64,000 bases of DNA from CAJQPP01 sp041747075 (GTDB lineage Bacteria > Planctomycetota > Planctomycetia > Pirellulales > Pirellulaceae), in assembly GCA_041747075.1 (NCBI GenBank), contig JBGTFW010000169.1, positions 1-64,000 on the forward strand, in the 5' to 3' direction. Positions 55,966-64,000 of this stretch are shown one piece after another. Each line of letters begins with the position of its first letter. Within the stretch, counting starts at the first letter, position 1. The notes below the pieces were generated by a model that was not told where the DNA came from, searched no databases, and saw nothing but the letters and a program-made list of their open reading frames with translations. The position numbers and the translations under genes are program-made.

Positions 55966-57260
55966 AACGCGACGGGAAATCAACGAATCTCCGCGCCTGG
56001 AACGACGACGTTCCACGGGTCGGGACAATTCTCGTCGTTGACGACACGGATATGAATCGCGACGTGCTTTCCCGCCGTCTGCAACGCGACGGGCACGAGG
56101 TGGTAACGGCAGGTAACGGACGCGAAGCCCTGCAACTTATCTCGGAAAATGAATTTGACCTCGTCCTCCTCGATGTCATGATGCCGGAAATCAGCGGACT
56201 GGAAGTGCTGAAACAGGTTCGCGAATCCAAATCGATGCAGGTATTGCCAGTCATCATGGCGACCGGATTGTCCGAAACCGAGGACGTCATCGAGGGACTT
56301 CGCCTGGGCGCGAATGATTACGTCACCAAGCCTCTGAACTTTCCCGTTCTCCAGGCCCGCGTCGCGACGCAACTGGGGCTCAAGGCCATGAGCGACGAAC
56401 TGAATCGGCTCAACCAGCGAATGAAACAGGGGCTCGTCTCCGCCGCGCATGTTCAAAAGGCCGGGTTGCCCATCGAGATTCCCGAAGGAACCTCGTTTCG
56501 CTTTGCGTGGCGATTTTGTCCTTGCGAGGAACTGGCTGGTGACGGAATGGCGTTGATCCCGATCGACGAGCGCTTTACCGTGGTCGCGCTGTGGGATGTC
56601 TCCGGGCACGGGGTTCCCGCCTCGCTGCTTTCGGTGGCGATTTCCCACACGCTCAGCCCGCGCGTCGGGCGCAATTCAGTCATTTTTGACGCGGAGTCCG
56701 AGCCGCCGCGACTGGCCGAACCCGCCGCCGTTGCCTCCAGGCTGAACGAGATTTTTCCGATGATTTGCAGTCACAATCTCCATTTCACCATGTGTTACGG
56801 GATTCTCGACAATGAGCAGGGGACGTTTCAGTTTTCCTCGGCCGGCCACCCGCCGCCCATTCAGGTTGGCGCGGGCGACTCGCTCGTTGAACACGTCATA
56901 ACAGGCTTTCCGATCGGCGTGGTCGACGCGGACCTGTCGGGAAATGCCGCATCGATGACGCCATCCAGTCCCTCAAACAAAACGAACGGTGAGACGATGT
57001 TTCGCGAAAGTACTGTTCGGTTGTCAGAAGGCGATCGCCTTTTTCTGTACTCGGACGGACTGATTGAAGAGCCGAACGAAGAGGGCGAGTTTTTTGGAAG
57101 CAAGCATTTTCATCAGACACTGCGCGATATTCATGACGTTGATGTCGACGCGGGCCTTGATCGATTGCTCGGCGGTCTTGAGGCATGGCGCGGCGGCAAG
57201 AACTTCAATGACGACGTGTCGGTGCTCGCGATTGAGCGAAAGGACTGCGGGTCGTCGTAG
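55962..57260 (+). CDS. Receiver-PP2C (RsbU/SpoIIE-type) phosphatase
   Basis: ATG 55962 overlaps the previous stop (ATGA). 432 residues. Receiver at about 20-140: ILVVDDTDMNRDVL, LVLLDVMMPEISG (Asp), and YVTKPLNF (Lys). A coiled linker follows, then a SpoIIE/PP2C-type domain: LAGDGMALIPIDERF, LWDVSGHGVPASLLSV (metal Asp), FSSAGHPPPIQVG, LFLYSDGLIEEPNEEGEFFG and FNDDVSVLAIER. RsbU-type phosphatases act on anti-sigma antagonists, releasing a sigma factor; no such genes are adjacent. It may be the output of the AI-2E kinase operon. Confidence 0.9.
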   Translation: MKRDGKSTNLRAWNDDVPRVGTILVVDDTDMNRDVLSRRLQRDGHEVVTAGNGREALQLISENEFDLVLLDVMMPEISGLEVLKQVRESKSMQVLPVIMATGLSETEDVIEGLRLGANDYVTKPLNFPVLQARVATQLGLKAMSDELNRLNQRMKQGLVSAAHVQKAGLPIEIPEGTSFRFAWRFCPCEELAGDGMALIPIDERFTVVALWDVSGHGVPASLLSVAISHTLSPRVGRNSVIFDAESEPPRLAEPAAVASRLNEIFPMICSHNLHFTMCYGILDNEQGTFQFSSAGHPPPIQVGAGDSLVEHVITGFPIGVVDADLSGNAASMTPSSPSNKTNGETMFRESTVRLSEGDRLFLYSDGLIEEPNEEGEFFGSKHFHQTLRDIHDVDVDAGLDRLLGGLEAWRGGKNFNDDVSVLAIERKDCGSS

Positions 57261-57447
57261 TAAGCCACCGGCGCCAGCCGCGGGTCACAAACGGATCGCC
57301 AGGCTCCGCAAACGGGCGGGCACACGTCTCCGATCCCGCGGATGAAGAAGGAGCACGGAAAAAAGAGTACGGAAGTTGGTCCGCAGATTGCGCAGATTTT
57401 CGCGGAAAAACCGAAAACCGAAAAGCCGAAGACTCAACCCCCCTACA

Positions 57448-57500
57448 ATCAAATCTGGACTCTAAACTCTGGACTCTGAACTCTGGACTCTAAACTCTAT
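57448..57500. repeat. CTCTAAACTCTGGACTCTGAACTC word repeats
   Basis: Near-perfect repeats of ACTCTGG, ACTCTAA and ACTCTGA fill the leader up to 3 bases before the ATG of the enoyl-CoA hydratase-like gene, so no normal ribosome binding site is visible. Upstream (57370-57420), AGATTGCGCAGATTTTCGC and AACCGAAAACCGAAAAG-type words continue the pattern. Confidence 0.75.
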
Positions 57501-57502
57501 TC

Positions 57503-58288
57503 ATGTCGCAATTCGTCAAACTCGCTGTCGAACGGGGCGTGGCGCGCCTTACTCTCGATCGGCCCGAGAAGCGGAATGCCTTGTGCCGCGAGATGATCGT
57601 TGACTTGCGGGACGCCGTGCGGCGGGTTGCGAGTGAACCGGAAGCGCGCGTTCTCGTCCTTGCCGCGACCGGTGACGTGTTTTGCGCCGGCATGGACCTC
57701 GGCGAGATGCAGCAGCGCGCCGCCGCGGACGATCCGGCAAGCGAATTGCTTGTTGACTCGCGGGTCTACGCCGACTTGCTGCACGATCTGTTTCGCCTGC
57801 CCCTCCCGACCGTCGCCGCCGTACAAGGACCAGTGCTGGCCGGTGGAATGGGACTTGTCTGCGCGTGCGACATCGTCATTGCGGCGGAGTCGGCGTACTT
57901 CCTGCTTCCCGAACCGGCGCGCGGAATCACTGCCGCCATGGTCACCCCGCTGCTCGTCCATCGGATCGGGCCCGGACCCGCCAGCGCGATGCTCCTTTCG
58001 ATGGAAAAACTGAGCGCTTTCGAGGCGCTGCGAACGGGACTCTGTCGCGACGTTGTGCCCGGCGAAGGACTGGATTCCCGCGTCAACCAGCTCGTTGATT
58101 CGATTTTGACCGGCTCCCCCGCGGCGCTCGCCTTGACCAAACGGCATATTAACCAATGCCTCGCGGCACCAGTCGAACCGCTCATTCGCCAGTCTGTGGA
58201 AGTCTCGTCGTCCGCCCGCGAATCCGACGACGCGCGCGAAGGCGTCGCCGCCTTTCTCGAAAAACGAAAAGCCCGCTGGCAACACTGA
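57503..58288 (+). CDS. Enoyl-CoA hydratase/isomerase-family protein
   Basis: 261 residues, crotonase fold. N-terminal RLTLDRPEKRNALCREM, oxyanion-hole segments CAGMDLGEMQ and LAGGMGLVCACDIVIA, then PEPARGITAAMVTPLL. Compared with classical enoyl-CoA hydratase, the two catalytic glutamates are not both visible, so it could be a methylglutaconyl-CoA hydratase-like or other crotonase. Start right after a word repeat, without a clear ribosome binding site. The SDR follows after 27 bases; together they suggest a fatty- or branched-acid pathway. Confidence 0.8.
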   Translation: MSQFVKLAVERGVARLTLDRPEKRNALCREMIVDLRDAVRRVASEPEARVLVLAATGDVFCAGMDLGEMQQRAAADDPASELLVDSRVYADLLHDLFRLPLPTVAAVQGPVLAGGMGLVCACDIVIAAESAYFLLPEPARGITAAMVTPLLVHRIGPGPASAMLLSMEKLSAFEALRTGLCRDVVPGEGLDSRVNQLVDSILTGSPAALALTKRHINQCLAAPVEPLIRQSVEVSSSARESDDAREGVAAFLEKRKARWQH

Positions 58289-58315
58289 AACCGCTCAACA
58301 AGGACTGTATTCTTT

Positions 58316-59068
58316 ATGATCTCCATCGACCTCTCCGGCAAGACGGCAATTGTCACCGGTTCCAGCCAGGGAATTGGACGGACCTGTGCGGAAACTCTTC
58401 ACACCGCCGGGGCCAACATCGTTGTCAACTATTTTGAGGATCGAGAAGGCCACAACCGCGAACGCGCCGATCAGGTCGTTCGCAAACTGGGCGATCGCGC
58501 CATCATGCTGGCCGCCGACGTGCGGCACCCCGATCAACTCGACCATCTGGTCGCCAAGACCATGGGGACCTTCGGTTCCATCGACATTCTTGTCAACAAC
58601 GCGGGAATTCTTCGCGATCGCAGCTTCCGAAAAATGAGCCAGGACGAATGGCAGACCGTAATCGATACCAACCTGACCGGCGTTTTTAACAGTTGCAAGG
58701 CCGCTCTTGAGCATCTCTCCGATGGCGGAACGATTGTCAACGTCGCGTCGCTCTCGGCGGTTACCGGGTTCTTTGGACAAGCCAATTACGCCGCCGCCAA
58801 GGCGGGTGTGATGACATTGACCAGGGTGCTGAGCCGCGAACTGGCCCGGCGAAACATTCGCGTCAACGCCGTCGCGCCGGGAGTCGTTGATACGGAAATG
58901 GGCCAATCAATTCCTGAAGAAAACCGCAAGGCGATGCTCGCCAACGTGCCGCTGGGGCGGTTCGCCGAACCAGCCGAGATCGCTGACGTGATCGTCTTTC
59001 TTGCCAGCGACCTGGCCTCCTACATCACTGGTCAGACGATCCACGTCAACGGCGGCTGGTGGGGGTAA
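58316..59068 (+). CDS. SDR-family 3-oxoacyl-ACP reductase-like protein
   Basis: 250 residues, classical SDR. Cofactor motif TGSSQGIGR (TGxxxGIG), LVNNAGILRD, catalytic Ser in VNVASLSAV, and Tyr and Lys in ANYAAAKAGVM (YxxxK). The end VTGQTIHVNGGWW-like form (ITGQTIHVNGGWWG) is FabG-like. Likely reduces a 3-oxoacyl group with NAD(P)H. Transcribed with the upstream crotonase gene. Confidence 0.88.
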   Translation: MISIDLSGKTAIVTGSSQGIGRTCAETLHTAGANIVVNYFEDREGHNRERADQVVRKLGDRAIMLAADVRHPDQLDHLVAKTMGTFGSIDILVNNAGILRDRSFRKMSQDEWQTVIDTNLTGVFNSCKAALEHLSDGGTIVNVASLSAVTGFFGQANYAAAKAGVMTLTRVLSRELARRNIRVNAVAPGVVDTEMGQSIPEENRKAMLANVPLGRFAEPAEIADVIVFLASDLASYITGQTIHVNGGWWG

Positions 59069-59499
59069 AGGAGCTGAGAGTTTAGAGTCGAGAGCCGAGA
59101 GTTCGGAGGTGAGAGTTGAGAACTGGGAGTCGAGTGGAGAGTTACGGAAGCTGAGTCGTTTAACCGCGCCCCGGAGCAGTTCGCTGGCGCCGCGGGTGGC
59201 CATTTGTATCGATCTTTCACCAGCGGACTGCGCAGGCAAGCGTGCGCCGGGGAAGACTTGAGAGGCGACAGGAAGAACAGCTAGCGGAAAGTGACGTTGG
59301 TTGGGTGGGACGGGGGCTCTTACAATTGTCGGCCGCGAAACGTGACCCAGGATTCTCGCTTCCGGCAAACATTCGCTCCACCGAGACAAAATCGGTGGGG
59401 GCGGTGTGCGGATGGTGCGTGGGTGCCGGTTCATGGACTGACAATTGAAACACTCTTGCGGTCAAGTACGCTGGCCCAGGTGCAAAAGGAGTTGCAAGG
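59069..59499. repeat. Word repeats plus mosaic element, then plain intergenic
   Basis: 59071-59143 contains GAGAGTTTAGAGTCGAGAG-type words (inverted form of the CTCTAAACTC family). 59147-59251 is the inverted second copy of the element at 30933-31034: AAGCTGAGTCGTTTAACCGCGCC on the left and CAGCGGACTGCGCAGGCAAGCG on the right, with a different middle of about 37 bases. 59252-59499 shows no gene or repeat. Confidence 0.75.
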
Positions 59500-61350
59500 A
59501 TGCGCGGATCGCTTTTTCATTTGACGTTCCTGGCGAGCGTGACAGCGCTGGTTATGTTTACCCAACTGGGGACGGCCAGGCTGTGGGACCGGGACGAGCC
59601 GAGAAATGCCGGGTGCGCGCTCGAAATGATGAACCGGGGCGACCTCATCGTTCCCATCTTCAACGACGAACTGCGCCATCAGAAGCCGGTTCTGCTGTAC
59701 TGGCTCATCATTTCCGCCTACCAGGTCTTCGGGGTCGGCGAATTCGCAGCGCGATTCTGGTCCGCCCTGCTGGCCATTGGCACGGTCCTTGGCACGTATG
59801 TCATTGGCCGACGATTGCTTGACACGCGGTCGGCGTTGCTCGCGGGCGTTTTGCTCGCCACGAGCATGATGTTTGTCGTCGCCGGGCGGGCCGCGACGCC
59901 CGATTCGTTGCTCATCTTCTGCGGGACAGCGGCCCTCATGTTCTACGTCCTCGGGACGTTCGCGTCGAAGCCGGATTCCGAAGCCGCCCGCCTCAAGGTC
60001 GACGGCAATTGGTTTCCCCAAAAAAATCGTTACGTCATCGCGATGTATGCAATGATGGGCCTCGGCGTGTTGGCCAAGGGGCCGGTCGGATTCGTGCTTC
60101 CCTGTGCCATGATCGGGATGTTCATGTTGCTGATGCGTCTGCCGCCCCGGGTTGAGCAATCGAATGGACGAGGCAGGCTAATACGAATGATCGGGTCGAT
60201 GGTTCGTCCCTTTGCGCCGCGGCACTTTCTCGCCACGCTGTGGTGCATGCGTCCGTTGACGCTGGTTGCCGTGGTGACGCTCGTGGCGGCACCCTGGTAT
60301 GTCGCCGTTGGAATTCTTACGGAAGGCGATTGGCCCCGAATCTTTTTTCTGAACGAGAATCTCGCACGGGCGACTTCGTCGTTTGAAGGGCACTGGGGCG
60401 GACTCTGGTACTATCCGCTTGTCATCCTTGTCGGTTTTTTTCCCGCCTCGATTTTTCTCGGTCCGATGATCGTTGACGTCAAGGACCGTTTGTTGAGAAA
60501 CCCGGATTCGCGAGTGGCAGCGACGTTTCTGATTTGCCAGGTGGGAGTTCAAGTCGGCCTTTTTTCGCTGGCCGGTACGAAGTTGCCAGGTTACATCACG
60601 CCCGGTTACCCGGCGCTTGCCCTGTTGACCGGCGGGTGGCTTGCGGGTCTGTCGGCACGGATTCCGGCGCGCCCGCTTTCATGGCTTGAACTGATGACCG
60701 GACCGGCGTTGATCGCGGCCGGAGTCGTCGCGACGACCGCGCTGGTCGTCCTGGGAGTCAGCTATCTCGACGGCCAGTTGGCGATTGCCGCGATCGGACT
60801 GATCCTTGTGGTCGGTGCCGCGTTGATGACGTGGTTGATGGCCTCGGGAAAAGTCGCGGCAGCGACGACGGCGTTTTCCGCGACGGCGGTAGTTTTTGCC
60901 ACCGTGCTTTTTGGATTCGGCACGGTGCTCGTTGATTCGCATCGCCAGACTGATCGCATTCTTTCACGCGTCGCGGCCAATCAGGCCTCACCGTGCGTCG
61001 CCGCATGGGGGTGTCTCGAATCGAGCTGGGTTTTTTACGGCGGCAAGCCGATTTATGAGCTGACGAGCGAACGGCAATCGATGGCGTGGCGCGAATCGCA
61101 GAGGAACCCATGGCAAAAAAAGGACTGGCCAAGTCCCGAGCAATTTGTCGCCGCGCATCCGTCGGCGATGTTCATCACCACGAGTGAGCGATGGCGGGAA
61201 CTTGCCGAACGCCTCCCGCCGGATTTCGCAATCCTCGAATCGGCGGAATATTTTTTGAAAGACGACCACCTTGTGCTGATCGGTCGCATGACGAAAACCG
61301 GCAACCCGTCAATGTCGCGAACGATGGAAAATCGCGAAGTGTTGCGGTAG
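59500..61350 (+). CDS. GT39/ArnT-like glycosyltransferase
   Basis: ATG 59500 with AAAGGAG 6-7 bases upstream. 616 residues with about a dozen membrane helices and a C-terminal soluble part (about 480-600). First loop: LWDRDEPRNAGCALEMM (the DE motif of GT-C enzymes), followed by FNDELRHQKPVLLYWL and AARFWSALLAIGTVLGTY. This matches dolichyl- or undecaprenyl-phosphate-sugar-dependent transferases (PMT/ArnT type). The substrate is unknown. It probably decorates lipids or proteins on the periplasmic side. Confidence 0.85.
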   Translation: MRGSLFHLTFLASVTALVMFTQLGTARLWDRDEPRNAGCALEMMNRGDLIVPIFNDELRHQKPVLLYWLIISAYQVFGVGEFAARFWSALLAIGTVLGTYVIGRRLLDTRSALLAGVLLATSMMFVVAGRAATPDSLLIFCGTAALMFYVLGTFASKPDSEAARLKVDGNWFPQKNRYVIAMYAMMGLGVLAKGPVGFVLPCAMIGMFMLLMRLPPRVEQSNGRGRLIRMIGSMVRPFAPRHFLATLWCMRPLTLVAVVTLVAAPWYVAVGILTEGDWPRIFFLNENLARATSSFEGHWGGLWYYPLVILVGFFPASIFLGPMIVDVKDRLLRNPDSRVAATFLICQVGVQVGLFSLAGTKLPGYITPGYPALALLTGGWLAGLSARIPARPLSWLELMTGPALIAAGVVATTALVVLGVSYLDGQLAIAAIGLILVVGAALMTWLMASGKVAAATTAFSATAVVFATVLFGFGTVLVDSHRQTDRILSRVAANQASPCVAAWGCLESSWVFYGGKPIYELTSERQSMAWRESQRNPWQKKDWPSPEQFVAAHPSAMFITTSERWRELAERLPPDFAILESAEYFLKDDHLVLIGRMTKTGNPSMSRTMENREVLR

Positions 61351-61397
61351 TATTTCCCTGCGGGTTAAGGCACGACGTGGCTGACGGCGTCGGCTGG

Positions 61398-61689
61398 GCG
61401 TTGCGAATCGCCTGGGTTCCCGCCCCACGCCGTCGCGGGGGCAGGCTCTCCGCGGGAATGAGGGAAGCATGGTCGCGCGTCATCCCTGCCAATGCGCGTC
61501 ATCCCTGCGAAGCCGCGTCATCCCTGCGAAGCCGCGTCATCCCTGCGAAGCCGCGTCATCCCTGCGAAGGCAGGGATCGAGTGCCTTGAGCCATGCGTCC
61601 GCCTTTTTGCAGCCATTCAATGCGTTGCGAATCGCCTGGGTTCCCGCCCCACGCCGTCGCGGGGGCAGGCTCTCCGCGGGAATGACGGA
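61398..61689. repeat. REP-like cluster: 68-bp duplicate and 19-bp tandem units
   Basis: 61398-61465 and 61622-61689 are near-identical 68-base copies with GGTTCCCGCC and TCTCCGCGGGAATGA. Between them, units of GCGTCATCCCTGCGAAGCC repeat every 19 bases from 61477 (five units); the last ends in hairpin TCCCTGC-GAAG-GCAGGGA. The CGTCATCCCTGCGAAGG form is a REP-like extragenic palindrome. No gene is supported from 61351 to 61737. Confidence 0.85.
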
Positions 61690-61737
61690 AGCGGCCAGCC
61701 ACGAGGCCGTGGCATTCGGCGGCTATAAACCAGTGGC

Positions 61738-62559
61738 TTAGGAATTCCAGAAGCGGTGGCCGCGCTGCGGGCCATCTTTGGTCAACGTGAGGATTTCCGG
61801 ACCGTCCTCGTTCATGAGCACCGTGTGCTCAAATTGGGCCGAGAGCTTTCCGTCGGCTGTTCGCACCGTCCACCCGTCACGCTTGTTGACCGTCGTTCGG
61901 GCCGTACCGAGATTCACCATCGGTTCGACCGTAAAGCACATTCCCGGTTCGAGGCGGTCACGGCGACTTTGCTGGGTGGCAACGTGGGGAATATTGGGGC
62001 GTTGATGGAAAACGGTTCCGATCCCGTGTCCGACGTATTTGTCGACCACGCCATAGCCGTAGTTCTTCCGGACATAAGGCACAATCGCCTCGCCGATCGC
62101 CGAGACGCGGCATCCGGGAGTCAACGCATCGATCGCGAGATACAGACAATCGAGCGCGCATTGCGTCAATTCGATCGCGGCCGCCGAGGGGTTTCCTATT
62201 AGAAAGGTCTCGGACTGGTCTCCGTGCCAACCGTTGACGATCGTCGTGACATCGAGGTTTACAATATCGCCGTCGCGCAAGGTGTTTGCGGAGGGGATTC
62301 CGTGACAGACAACTTCGTTGACGCTGATGCAGCAGCTTTTCGGAAACGCGCCCCATTCGCCTGGATAATTAAGACAGGCGGGAATATGCCCGTGCCTCGT
62401 CGTATACCGGTGGACTTCCTCGTCGATCGCGTCGGTACGGACTCCGGGTTGCATCATGGGGCGGATATGGTCCATCAGGCCTGAATTGAACCGTCCCGCC
62501 GCGCGCATCAGATTTCGCTCTTTTTGCGTCAAGCGGATGCGGGGATTTTTTCGAATCAT
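61738..62559 (-). CDS. map: Methionine aminopeptidase type I
   Basis: 273 residues. Removes the initiator methionine from new proteins. N-terminal RAAGRFNSGLMDHIRP, then metal ligands: Asp of LDVTTIVNGWHGD (two Asp), His of VGHGIGTVFHQRPNIPH, Glu of FTVEPMVNLG and Glu of FEHTVLM. Start ATG 62559. About ten residues longer than E. coli Map, with no SH3 or zinc extension. Stand-alone gene; ribosomal genes are not nearby. Confidence 0.95.
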   Translation of the reverse strand: MIRKNPRIRLTQKERNLMRAAGRFNSGLMDHIRPMMQPGVRTDAIDEEVHRYTTRHGHIPACLNYPGEWGAFPKSCCISVNEVVCHGIPSANTLRDGDIVNLDVTTIVNGWHGDQSETFLIGNPSAAAIELTQCALDCLYLAIDALTPGCRVSAIGEAIVPYVRKNYGYGVVDKYVGHGIGTVFHQRPNIPHVATQQSRRDRLEPGMCFTVEPMVNLGTARTTVNKRDGWTVRTADGKLSAQFEHTVLMNEDGPEILTLTKDGPQRGHRFWNS

Positions 62560-63198
62560 GCAACATTCCTGTCGATCCTCTGACGAGCGTCGAATGTGTC
62601 GTCGCGTCCGGGGGTAATAGTGGGCGAATGGCGGCTATTCTACCAATTGCCTGCCGCGGTTGAAGCGGGTTTGGCAGGGAATTATTTGGCCGCGCCCTGG
62701 AGGACTTTGGCATGAGGGATTGGTGACACCGATGGAACCGCCGCCAGGCTCCGCAAGCAAGCGGGCGCGTCAGCTCACCCTGGGCGGATCGTAGCGGAAC
62801 TCGCCAAGAGTTTCGGCGCGCGCCGCGCCCGCTTGCCTCCGCAGCCCGCTGGTTGGAGCGTCCTGCCCAATGGCCAACCACCACGCCAGCGGACACCTGC
62901 GGAAACACGGTTGCCATTTGAAACGTGAAGAAGTTGCGCGAAGCGAAAGGCTAATGCAAAGCCCGATTGAGACGGCGACGCAAGACGCGGTACAATAGAA
63001 GTTGAATCGGCAACGCAAACCAGCACATCCGCCGATGTTGGCCAGCGTAGCACAAGACCGAGCACGCAGCAAACATTTTCCATCGCAAGCAGTTGGACAG
63101 CAGCAACATCAAGAGCAACCGTCCGCGCACTCTCGTCAGCAACATCGGTCGGGAGTCGTCCAGCGAACGTCCAAGATCACGCAGTGGCCGCCTTGTGA
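62560..63198. other. Intergenic region with one inverted repeat
   Basis: No gene is supported; overlapping frames on both strands lack family resemblance. 62757-62836 contains a perfect 13-base inverted repeat (GCAAGCGGGCGCG and CGCGCCCGCTTGC), enclosing a GTAGC-box palindrome at 62791-62814. CCAGGCTCCGCAAGC near 62745 also resembles 57298-57312. Confidence 0.5.
62791..62814 (+). repeat. GTAGC-box palindrome copy
   Basis: GTAGC, GGAACTC, GCCAA, GAGTTTC. The stem has one mismatch. It closely matches the minus-strand copy at 36810-36833 and lies inside the inverted repeat of 62757-62836. Confidence 0.7.
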
Positions 63199-64000
63199 TC
63201 ATCCACTTGATTCCGCCGCGATCGGCCACTTGCGTGTATCGCATTGTTCGGTCTTATCCATCTCCTTTAGACAATCACCCGATGCTGCACCGAGGAAGTA
63301 GTCACGGCCACGCTGACTGATGGGTATGCTGGCGGTCTGCATCATTGAGCGAAGGTCGGGATGTAACCCACCTGGTTCTCCGTCAGTCAGTATCTGACAC
63401 ATGCGAGTGCCTTCAACCTGGTCACCTAGATCAACAACGTGGAGGCTGTCCCACCTCTGCCCCGATCCTCCTTCGCCAGGGCTGTCCCCGCGATGGAAAT
63501 AGAAAGTGAGATCAACATCGCGGTCGAGAAAGCCGCGATTGTCAGCGCGGACGAGATGAATGGTCCTTGAAACACCCAAGAAGTCGAATCGCAGGGACTC
63601 GTCAACATTATCTCCGCTTTTCTCAACTCGGACATTGAGAAGCTGGGGCAACTGCTTCTCCAATGCTCGCGCTCTAGTGGGTTGCCCAATGTCGTAGAAG
63701 AAGAACTGTGTGCAATAGGGCAAGCCTAGGAGAATCGGCGTGATCAAATCCCTGCCGGATGAGGGGTAGAAAAGCGCATCGCGAGCACTGGGGTGCCTGG
63801 ACGGAACGGGACACCGTGAAACAAAGGCGGCAATCAACCTTGAGTCCTCTGGCTTCATGCAACCAGAGGCAACCAGATCGACGACCTGGCTCTGCCCGAT
63901 GTTCAGGAATTCACCGCTCTGAAAAATGATGCGTATGGGGAGTTGAACGTAATCTGCCGCCACAGGCGTTTTCTCAACGGCTAGGAAGAAGAGTGAAACG
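63199..64000 (-). CDS. Unrecognised protein, cut by the window edge
   Basis: A GTG at 63963 gives 254 residues, but the frame is open to base 64000, so the true start may lie outside. Features: ADYVQLPIRIIFQSGEFLN near the start, ALFYPSSGRDLITPILLGLPYC, FFFYDIGQPTRARALEKQL, and FYFHRGDSPGEGG. No signal peptide or membrane helix is apparent. The YPSSGRDLITP phrase looks like a conserved motif, but I cannot assign it. The gene seems less GC-rich at third positions than its neighbours, which may suggest transfer. Confidence 0.6.
   Translation of the reverse strand, partial: VSLFFLAVEKTPVAADYVQLPIRIIFQSGEFLNIGQSQVVDLVASGCMKPEDSRLIAAFVSRCPVPSRHPSARDALFYPSSGRDLITPILLGLPYCTQFFFYDIGQPTRARALEKQLPQLLNVRVEKSGDNVDESLRFDFLGVSRTIHLVRADNRGFLDRDVDLTFYFHRGDSPGEGGSGQRWDSLHVVDLGDQVEGTRMCQILTDGEPGGLHPDLRSMMQTASIPISQRGRDYFLGAASGDCLKEMDKTEQCDTRKWPIAAESSG

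Noticed and set aside
61477..61571. CRISPR-like array of 19-base units
   Set aside because: Units abut without spacers and end in a REP-type hairpin.
62951..63244. 97-residue minus-strand frame with an MLLLSNC hydrophobic run
   Set aside because: No ribosome binding site, no known family, and overlapping frames of similar size on both strands.

Overview
The window looks like a chromosomal segment of a moderately GC-rich bacterium, most likely a member of the Planctomycetota. The reasons are family-level. There is a TIGR03067-type secreted protein (50062-50580), remnants of a serine/threonine kinase with TPR repeats (28000-29539), several large secreted or zinc-ribbon proteins of a planctomycete style, loosely packed genes on both strands, and many small palindromic or word-like repeats between genes. 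No rRNA, tRNA, CRISPR array or prophage was seen. Family names come from recognised motifs; no database was searched.

Layout. 1-2.4 kb is a scarred accessory stretch: a small membrane protein, an addiction-module antitoxin with a frameshifted ParE-like toxin, a REP-like inverted repeat and an IS91-type transposase relic. 2.4-10.9 kb holds envelope genes: a secreted hypothetical protein, a TolC-like lipoprotein, a CPBP protease, a CpxP-like helical protein, a HEAT-repeat protein and a coiled-coil protein. 10.9-19.9 kb is housekeeping and transport: NupC, TrxB, CstA, RimO-PgsA, and a second CPBP protease overlapping a Gfo/Idh/MocA dehydrogenase. 20-27 kb carries a large secreted alpha/beta hydrolase, a zinc-ribbon membrane protein and a MoxR ATPase with a VWA partner. 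27-29.5 kb has a HAD hydrolase and the kinase-TPR pseudogene, which contains a 51-bp tandem repeat.

29.8-33.9 kb is a compact gene set: a UbiA-type prenyltransferase, a TIM-barrel isomerase-like protein, a type I phosphodiesterase-like protein and 5-formyl-THF cyclo-ligase. The first three resemble EboC, EboE and EboF of the ebo metabolite-traffic cluster. 33.9-40.1 kb encodes two adjacent secreted giants (a choice-of-anchor-B protein and a HEYGHH metalloprotease) that share a C-terminal module of about 440 residues. 40.4-46 kb is cofactor and one-carbon metabolism: ThiC, a double CDGSH protein and MetH. 46.2-49.9 kb has an orphan CpsD-like ATPase and an overlapping XPB-like helicase/Bax1-like nuclease pair. 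50.9-57.3 kb is a signalling operon: an AI-2E family transporter with a cytoplasmic domain, a CHASE3-PAS hybrid histidine kinase with two receivers, a stand-alone receiver and a receiver-PP2C phosphatase. 57.5-62.6 kb has an enoyl-CoA hydratase-like protein with an SDR, a GT39/ArnT-like glycosyltransferase and methionine aminopeptidase. An unrecognised gene runs off the right edge.

The most unusual signal lies between the genes. A short element, GTAGC + stem + GCCA loop + complementary stem, recurs at least eight times. The stems differ from copy to copy but mostly still pair. Other repeat families are a GNRA-capped hairpin, CGTACT-type hexamer arrays, CTCTAAA/GACTCTT word repeats, a mosaic element of about 105 bp in two copies, and REP-like repeats near map.
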